A DNA stretch of 59,968 nucleotides from Nemertoderma westbladi (taxonomy: Eukaryota > Xenacoelomorpha > Nemertodermatida > Nemertodermatidae), in assembly GCA_032718475.1 (NCBI GenBank), contig JAUCBJ010008550.1, positions 1 through 59,968 on the forward strand, written 5' to 3'. Shown here piece by piece: positions 54,231 through 59,968 of this stretch. Under the pieces are notes generated by a model. That model worked only from the letters and a program-made list of their open reading frames with translations, was not told the origin of the DNA and did not search any database. The first letter of the stretch is position 1. Each line of letters begins with the position of its first letter. The position numbers and the translations under genes are program-made.

Positions 54231-56593
54231 ATGGTTAAACCTGGTAGAGAGCGGCAGGCTGCCTATGAAAAACGTAAACGCAACGAACTCGGTAACGCAT
54301 CATTTAAAGAAAATCAGCGGCTTCGAAAACATGAATATCGTAGGAAGCTAAAGATTGAAAATCCTGAAAAATGTAACAAAATCAAGAAAATCGACCGTGA
54401 TTACAAGCTTAAAAAAAATAAGGAAAGTTAACAAGGGGTGGCACTGACACAAACAGTTCAGGTTCTGCTTCTCCTGTTACAACAGCGTCTCCAGCCAGAA
54501 AGTCAGGATTTTATAATAGACAGACATTATCTAGGTCTGTCAATAAAGTCCACTGAGTGTTAGAGAAAACAGCTAGCCCAACGAAGCAAAAACAAATATT
54601 ACAGTCACTTGTTTGTTCTCTTTCACCTAAGAGCAAATCCACTGTCATAAAGGATTCCTGTGGTCGTCACTCATTGGAAGAATTGGGAAGACGTCAGGAA
54701 ATAATCAAATTCCTTGAGTCACCAGATATATCATACTGTTGTCCTTCAAAGAGAGATATGGTATATATTGGAAAAGTCGAAAATAAATCAATCTTTAAAC
54801 CGAAACATTATCTATTATGGAATCTCAATGAAACTTTGGCATTGTACAACAATTCCAACATTATTCAAACATCATACGGCACACTCCATACTATTGTCTC
54901 AGAAGAAAAACATATATTTCTAAATGTGGATATGCCGAATGAAACCTGCAGATGCAATCTGTGTGAAAACCTGGAACTCATACTTATCAAGCTATCTAAC
55001 CTACCTGCCAAACCTGAACAATTAATGCTGAGGCTACACCCATGTCTGAAGACCAGTTTTGATGGAGATAGTTGTCCTGGTATGTCAGCTATCACTGATG
55101 ATGATGTGTCTACAATGCAGCAACAAGAATCTGTTCTCTACCATCAGTGGGTTGATATGCCTATTGCTAAGGGAAAAAAACAACCAAAGAAAGTGCAGAT
55201 AGAAGAAACAGGTAGAGAATTCATAGAAACTTTATTTAAAAAGTTAAAGCGATACTTTTGTCACATGTATGGCTTTCTAAACCAGCACCGAGAATTGCGC
55301 TACTTGAAAGAAAATCTACTCCCAGGTCATGTAATTATTAGTGTTGATTTTTCACAGAATTATCGTAATGCTCAACTAAACGAAATCCAGAGTGCCTACT
55401 ATGGAAATCAGTCCTTTTCCATATTTACTGCAGCAATCTATTTCTCTTCTGTTGCTGTCCAATCTACATGTGATACCGGTACTATTCCATCTATCTACTC
55501 TAGTGTTAATCAGGGTGATGACTGTGATGGCTCTCTTATAGATAATAATGTTGAGGAAATACAACAAAAGGGAAGTCTTGGACAGAAGTCATTTGCAATA
55601 GTGTCTAATGATATTAAACATAGTAAATACATGGCTTTCGCATGTTGCAATAAGCTGATAGGGTCAGCACATCATCTTATCGAACCAGTTAAGTTACAGC
55701 ATATACACATATGGTCTGATGGCTGCTCGCAGCATTTCAAATCTCGGTTTACATTTGTATTGTTGAATGAATATCCTAAGGACTGCTCGGTTACTTGGAA
55801 CTATGGTGAGTCACACCACTTTAAAGGCCCTCACGACGGAATAGGAGGGTTAGTAAAACGGAAAGTCTATAGTGATGTCAAGGGTGGAAAGGTTGTTATA
55901 GAACAAGCAGACCAATTCGCCAAATACGCTAATGATCATCTTAATATTGAAGACCTGTACATGGATGCAGATGACATCACAACTGTCCGCAATGAAATAG
56001 AGAGAAAAGTCATATATGCAAAGCGTGTAAAAGATACACTCAGGATACATCAGATGAAACAAAAGCAGCAAATAATAGAGTTCTATAACCATTCTACATA
56101 CAGGAATAAGAACATAAAACCTGTTTTTCAATCAACATTTAGAATGCTATTGTCATCCAATCCAGATCTAATCTCACCCATTCTCGAATCTGATTCAGAT
56201 TCGGAATCGAATTTAGAGTCAGAATCAGAAGCCCCACCATCTGATAGAATTATATCCGATTCTCATTATGCACCTATCATGTATCCACTGAAAACAAAGA
56301 TTCTTCCTGGAGCATACGTTGTTGCTCAGTTTGTGAACTTTGTTTCTGTTGGTGTAATTCTATCTAGAGAATCACCAAATAACTTAATCCGGGTCAAATT
56401 CATGCGTAAGAGTGTTACTTTTTCTGGACTAACTGTTTTCAAACGGCCTGATAATGTCGATATATATGATGTGACTGAATCTGCCATCTGTGGCTTGCTT
56501 CCATCCCCGGCATCTCTGGCCGAGGAACCTACAAATTCGAAACTGATCTATCCATATATGAGAATATTAAATAGATTACACCGTATTCAATAA
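54231..56593 (+). pseudogene. DNA transposase, broken by a frameshift and a stop
   Basis: The N-terminal part (54231-54431) is a Lys/Arg-rich region (AAYEKRKRNELGNASF, RLRKHEYRRKLKIENPEKC), a common head of a widespread animal transposase family. The frame changes near 54430 and continues to a TGA at 54554-54556, immediately before the main frame (54557-56593). That part includes cysteines (CRCNLCENL), DDE-like blocks HVIISVDFSQNYRNAQLNEI, HIWSDGCSQHFKSRF and ESHHFKGPHDGIGGLVKR. I take the two aspartates and the E or D in GESHHFKG/HDG as candidate active-site residues. The superfamily name is not certain. The TGA sits in VNKVH*VL, where a CGA-to-TGA change is likely. Confidence 0.75.
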
Positions 56594-57343
56594 ACTAGTA
56601 GGATACTGTATACTCTATCTATATCCAATATAATATTTTATATATACCGTGCTCACTACTAAGGCATACTCCATAAACTTTTCAAATTTAACTACTTAAC
56701 CACTAATGGAAATAAATTTGTAATGAAAATTCAATCATTAATTTGATAAATTTTCACAAAACCCTATAGATAATCAGTTTAAAATTTTATGAAAAGCAAT
56801 ATTATGTAATAAAAAAACATTCTGTCCCTGACAGCACCAAGTTATGTTAATTACTTTGTATGTCATGCACCTTAGTTCCCAGAATCCCCAGATTGTTCAG
56901 ATTTATCAGAAGCTAATAGTATTCCATCAAAGAAATATTGATTTATGTTGCAAATAACATACCAAATTTTAACTGCCATCTATCAAATTTCTGTCCCTGA
57001 CAAGAATCTATTTTTGATAATTGCCATTTGATGACACAAAAAGTAGGCGATCTAAATTTACTCTGTTAACCTGTACTATACAGTACAGCCAATATAATTC
57101 CAGCATATACATTGTGGTTTAAATTTTAGCCAATGAGACTCAAGCAAATCCAATTGTCAACAACTGGAACTTATGTACTGTAAAACAACACACACACATG
57201 TTAATCACTCTGATTTTAGCTGAAGGATCAGATTTTGCTTTTAGATACTGTATATCCAAACTTTAGGATTTTTTTATTATTAACATTGATTTTGTCTTTG
57301 TCTATTATTACAAATATCCTGTCACACTCACCACAGTACAAGT
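56594..57343. other. 3' flank of the transposase gene
   Basis: AT-rich, with two more TCTGTCCCTGACA words (56821, 56990), in the same orientation as those upstream. No gene. Confidence 0.5.
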
Positions 57344-58150
57344 GTGATGGAAATCCCAAATAAACTGGGATCAGTTGTAATACAAGATGGTAGTGCAAAA
57401 ATGGTTGTTCTAAACGACTGTAACAAGAGAATTCTTACCGAAGCTCCTACGTTTCTGGAAAACCTAGCAGTGATAGAAAGTTCAGATGAGATTGTAATAG
57501 AAGGTACATCATATAAAATAAAGCGTAAAGCTGGGAACATATTGATCCTCAAAACAATAGCATAGTTCAACTTCATAATCAGTAGGCCTACAACCACGGG
57601 GCAGTGAAATTGACACAAACAAACCAATAGCCGGAGATACCAGCAACACAGAATGGGAACAACTGGCTCAGGCAATGATGAAACGTTTGGTCGGCAGTAT
57701 GGCCAGCACTGATGATGGACCTCATGCCTTACCTGCGGAACAAAGCTCTTGATTGGAAGTCTCAGAGACGCTCACTGCAGACCACCCTTTCCAAGACAAG
57801 TTATAGCAAATCTACGCCATAGGAGGCGATTGAATTGCAAGATTTTGCTAGTTATGATGACGTACAGTGGAACAAGTCAGGAGGCAAGTCAGGAAATCGC
57901 ATCATGTCCTCAGGGGCTCTGTTATCAGCCTTACTGACACACATTAGATACAGGAGTGCCCTATTTCCTGAAGATCGCGAAGCTATGCTCATGTATTATA
58001 CTAATCTACAAGACATGGTGCCACACTATAGCTTTGAATACCTAGCAAGGATAGACAGAGACCATCGACTGCGTGTTGAAGTGGGGACAGATTGGGACAA
58101 AGAAATCCATATAAGGAAACCCAATCCGGAAGATTTAATACACTCCTGCT
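57344..58150 (+). pseudogene. Degenerate Gag-like ORFs of a DIRS-like element
   Basis: A short frame (57344-57565, ending YKIKRKAGNILILKTIA) is followed in other frames by EWEQLAQAMMKRLVG and then LQDFASYDDVQWNKSGGKSG, SALLTHIRYRSALFPED, MVPHYSFEYLARIDRDH (to about 58120). The order and style are those of a retroelement Gag-like protein. Assignment to DIRS/Ngaro rests mainly on the RNase H piece behind it. Several frame breaks and stops are present. Confidence 0.45.
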
Positions 58151-58164
58151 ACCGTTGCCTCCTG

Positions 58165-58552
58165 CTACACTCCTGCTACCTACTATCTTTATACAGATGC
58201 AACATTGTTTGCTATTGGAGTAGTCTGCGACAATCAATGGTTTGCGATGAGCTTCCCAAATTGGTTAGTAGATTATAAAGATGACATTCAAGTTAAAGAG
58301 CTCATAGGTGTAATTATGGCAGTACTACTGCTTAGACACAAATATTCTGGGAAACGTCTGCTCATTCACACGGACAACTTGTGCAATATCGCCTTAGAAA
58401 AAGGCAGCTCAAATAATAAACGAACAATGGCGATGATACGCCAACTCTATACAGTATGTACAAAACATGGGTTAATGGTATACACAAAAACTATCTACGG
58501 ACTAACGATAATATAGCCGCAGATATGCTCAGTCGGCTTCAAATAGAATGAT
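58165..58552 (+). pseudogene. RNase H-like fragment, DIRS/tyrosine-recombinase retroelement type
   Basis: Within 58205-58516 the translation reads LFAIGVVCDNQWFAMSFPNW, IQVKELIGVIMAVLLLRHKY, LLIHTDNLCNIALEKGS and MAMIRQLYTVCTKHGLMV, ending with NDNIAADMLSRLQ in a shifted frame. The pattern of INVxEL...HTDN...ADxLSR is that of RNase H in DIRS-like elements. The reverse transcriptase that should lie between the Gag-like part and this fragment is missing, so an internal deletion has joined them. Confidence 0.6.
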
Positions 58553-59440
58553 TTCTTCAGGAATTCCCACATTCAGAAAATAACCCAGTAAATGTATTAG
58601 AGGCGTATTGATGGCATGCTGTCCATTATCCGGAACTTTCTTTAATTTCTACCCATTTTCTTAGTTCCTCTTGCTTTTTATTTTTTTTTCGTCTCATCAT
58701 CGTCTTTATTAATTAGAACAACTGTATCTTGCTCTTGAAGTTCTTCATTTGATTGGCCCACTACTGTGGTTACATTTTCGATTCAGGTCAGGTCAGGTAT
58801 TCTAGGTCATTGATCAAGAAAACTTGCCACCTACATGCAGCATAAAGGAGGTGCCACCTGTAGCTGCATAGACCCTCTTACTAGGGCAAATCTGGCCCTG
58901 TAACTAGGACCCCCTTCGTTCTGGGATAAGGATGCCCTTGGTACTGGATTAAGGACCCATATACTTGGCTGCAGGGGTATATGGCCTGGCCAGGCAGATG
59001 GTGATCAACCAATGGCGCTGGTCAGGAGTAGAGTGTTCTCATGTCCACTCTGAGTGCACTTCACTGCGACCTGCACCTGGCAGCAGGGGTACAGGGCATG
59101 ACCCAGCAGATGAGCTGCACAGCCAATGGTGGGTCATGTGTGCCAGAGTAGATATGGGTGATGGGCCTCATATCTAACTCCACTGCGACACCCACCCTGT
59201 GGAATGACAAACCAGGGTGTGGTATTTGCCCCGAGAGCTGACTCGACAAAAATGCACCCCCCACTATGGATTACATTAGTAATGCGGAGGTCCGGCCACT
59301 AGAGGCCAGTGGAATTACTGGACACAATCGGCCTCACAGGCGTCAGTTATCTCCTGACTGGCTGCCTGTCTCACCCCCTACTGGAGAGAGAGAGCAGCCA
59401 ACAATTCTTCGAGTCCCTCTCCTGGTGACCTTTCTGGCCC
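58553..59440. other. Non-coding interval and LINE 5' UTR-like sequence
   Basis: No gene in the first half. From about 58800 (GGTCAGGTCAGG) the sequence becomes GC-rich. Two diverged copies of a segment of about 120 bp (near 58969-59085 and 59086-59200; both with GGCAG...GGGGTA, CAGATG...CAACCAATGG or CAGCCAATGG, and CACTGCGAC) look like the repeated 5' UTR of the following LINE. Confidence 0.5.
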
Positions 59441-59968
59441 AAACCCTGGGTCACCAGGGAGGCCAGATTTTGAGGGGGAGAGGGATTATGGAGTTGGAGG
59501 CTACTCTCATGTTCCACCCCGACTAACAAAGCCATTGGTGAATCTGAGGCAAGTCACTAGACTAGCCTCAGTAAACATCCTAACACTCGGGTCCCCAATG
59601 CGACAAGGTGAGCTAACTGCCTTGGCAGATAAGCTTTCTCTTAGCGCAGTGGGTGTTCAAGAGCACCGAATGCAGTCTGGACAGACTGATGAGGTTCTGA
59701 TTAAGGACATGGGGGGCAGTTGGCGACTCGCCCTCGCGTCAGCAGATGATAGTGGCAATGGTGGTATTGGTCTATTGATGAATCCAACTGCACATGCAGC
59801 ATTGGACAAAATAGACCAAATCTCTAACCGCATTGTAGAGGAGGTGGAAAATTTCTACCACCATCTACAAGCAGCTACTGATGGAGTGGATCAGCATGCA
59901 TTCTTAATATTCGTGGGAGACTTCAATGCAAGTCTGCATCAATCACCTACATCTCCCTGGGTCTATAG
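59441..59968 (+). mobile_element. LINE ORF2 N-terminus: apurinic endonuclease domain (partial, runs off the window)
   Basis: One frame reads VTRLASVNILTLGSPMRQGE, LTALADKLSLSAVGVQEHRM, GNGGIGLLMNP and then AFLIFVGDFNASLHQSPT. This is the APE-type endonuclease of LINE ORF2: the N of the first strand, the E of QEHR and the GDFN block are in place. About 25-30 residues expected between ISNRIV and EEVENFYHHL seem to be missing, an in-frame deletion, so the protein is probably inactive. The RT domain would follow past 59968. Confidence 0.8.

Noticed and set aside
1-59968. Naming the phylum (for example echinoderm, hemichordate or tunicate) from word usage.
   Set aside because: AGGCCTA and ACCGGTA words and the transposon mix are suggestive only. 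A search with the SK exons would be needed.

Overview
This is a eukaryotic, animal (metazoan) genomic window, not a bacterial one. Five spliced exons of a small-conductance calcium-activated potassium channel (SK/KCNN family) run left to right from 1555 to 21333. Almost everything else is repetitive: simple satellites, non-autonomous DNA transposons, LINE, gypsy, DIRS-like and BEL/Pao retroelements, and a tRNA-derived SINE. Base composition, frequent AGGCCTA and ACCGGTA words and the transposon mix suggest a marine invertebrate, but the phylum cannot be fixed from the sequence alone.

Layout. 1-1554: intron upstream of the first visible exon. 1555-21333: SK exons for the pore and S6, the calmodulin-binding domain and the C-terminal coiled coil, ending at a stop. 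21334-21735: 3' UTR. 21736-23317: piggyBac-like non-autonomous element with TTAA target duplications. 23502-26971: broken reverse-transcriptase element with a proline/serine repeat head. 27009-28110: two minus-strand LINE 3' fragments. 28952-31171: gypsy Gag remnant (minus) head to head with a gypsy RNase H/integrase remnant (plus). 31172-33990: non-coding with small repeats. 33994-50133: tRNA-Glu-like SINE with a 62-bp tail array, split by a young 15.4-kb BEL/Pao LTR element (34617-49984, target duplication GAATG). 50134-54230: small inverted-repeat elements and a 68-bp array. 54231-56593: broken DNA transposase. 57344-58552: degenerate DIRS-like pieces. 58797-59968: start of a LINE that runs off the window.

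The main finding is the SK intron between the third and fourth visible exons (6079-20035, 13,957 nt). It consists almost entirely of two tandem arrays. The first, about 12.4 kb, is a 25-bp repeat whose founding copy is the exon end plus the real 5' splice site, so most units carry a perfect U1-binding donor, CAG|GTAAGT. The second, about 1.5 kb, is a 15-bp AT repeat ending in AAG, and its last copy is the real 3' splice site. Only about 57 nt of the intron is outside the arrays. Each 25-bp unit also places a branch-point-like CTTAC before CACAG|GTAAGT, the layout of a zero-length-exon recursive splice site.

The second finding is inside the BEL/Pao element. It keeps Gag and protease but lacks recognisable reverse transcriptase and integrase. 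Between the pol remnant and the 3' LTR it carries an unrecognised 1,170-codon open frame with zinc-binding-like cysteine clusters, which appears to continue in the +1 frame to a CCHC knuckle and a basic tail.
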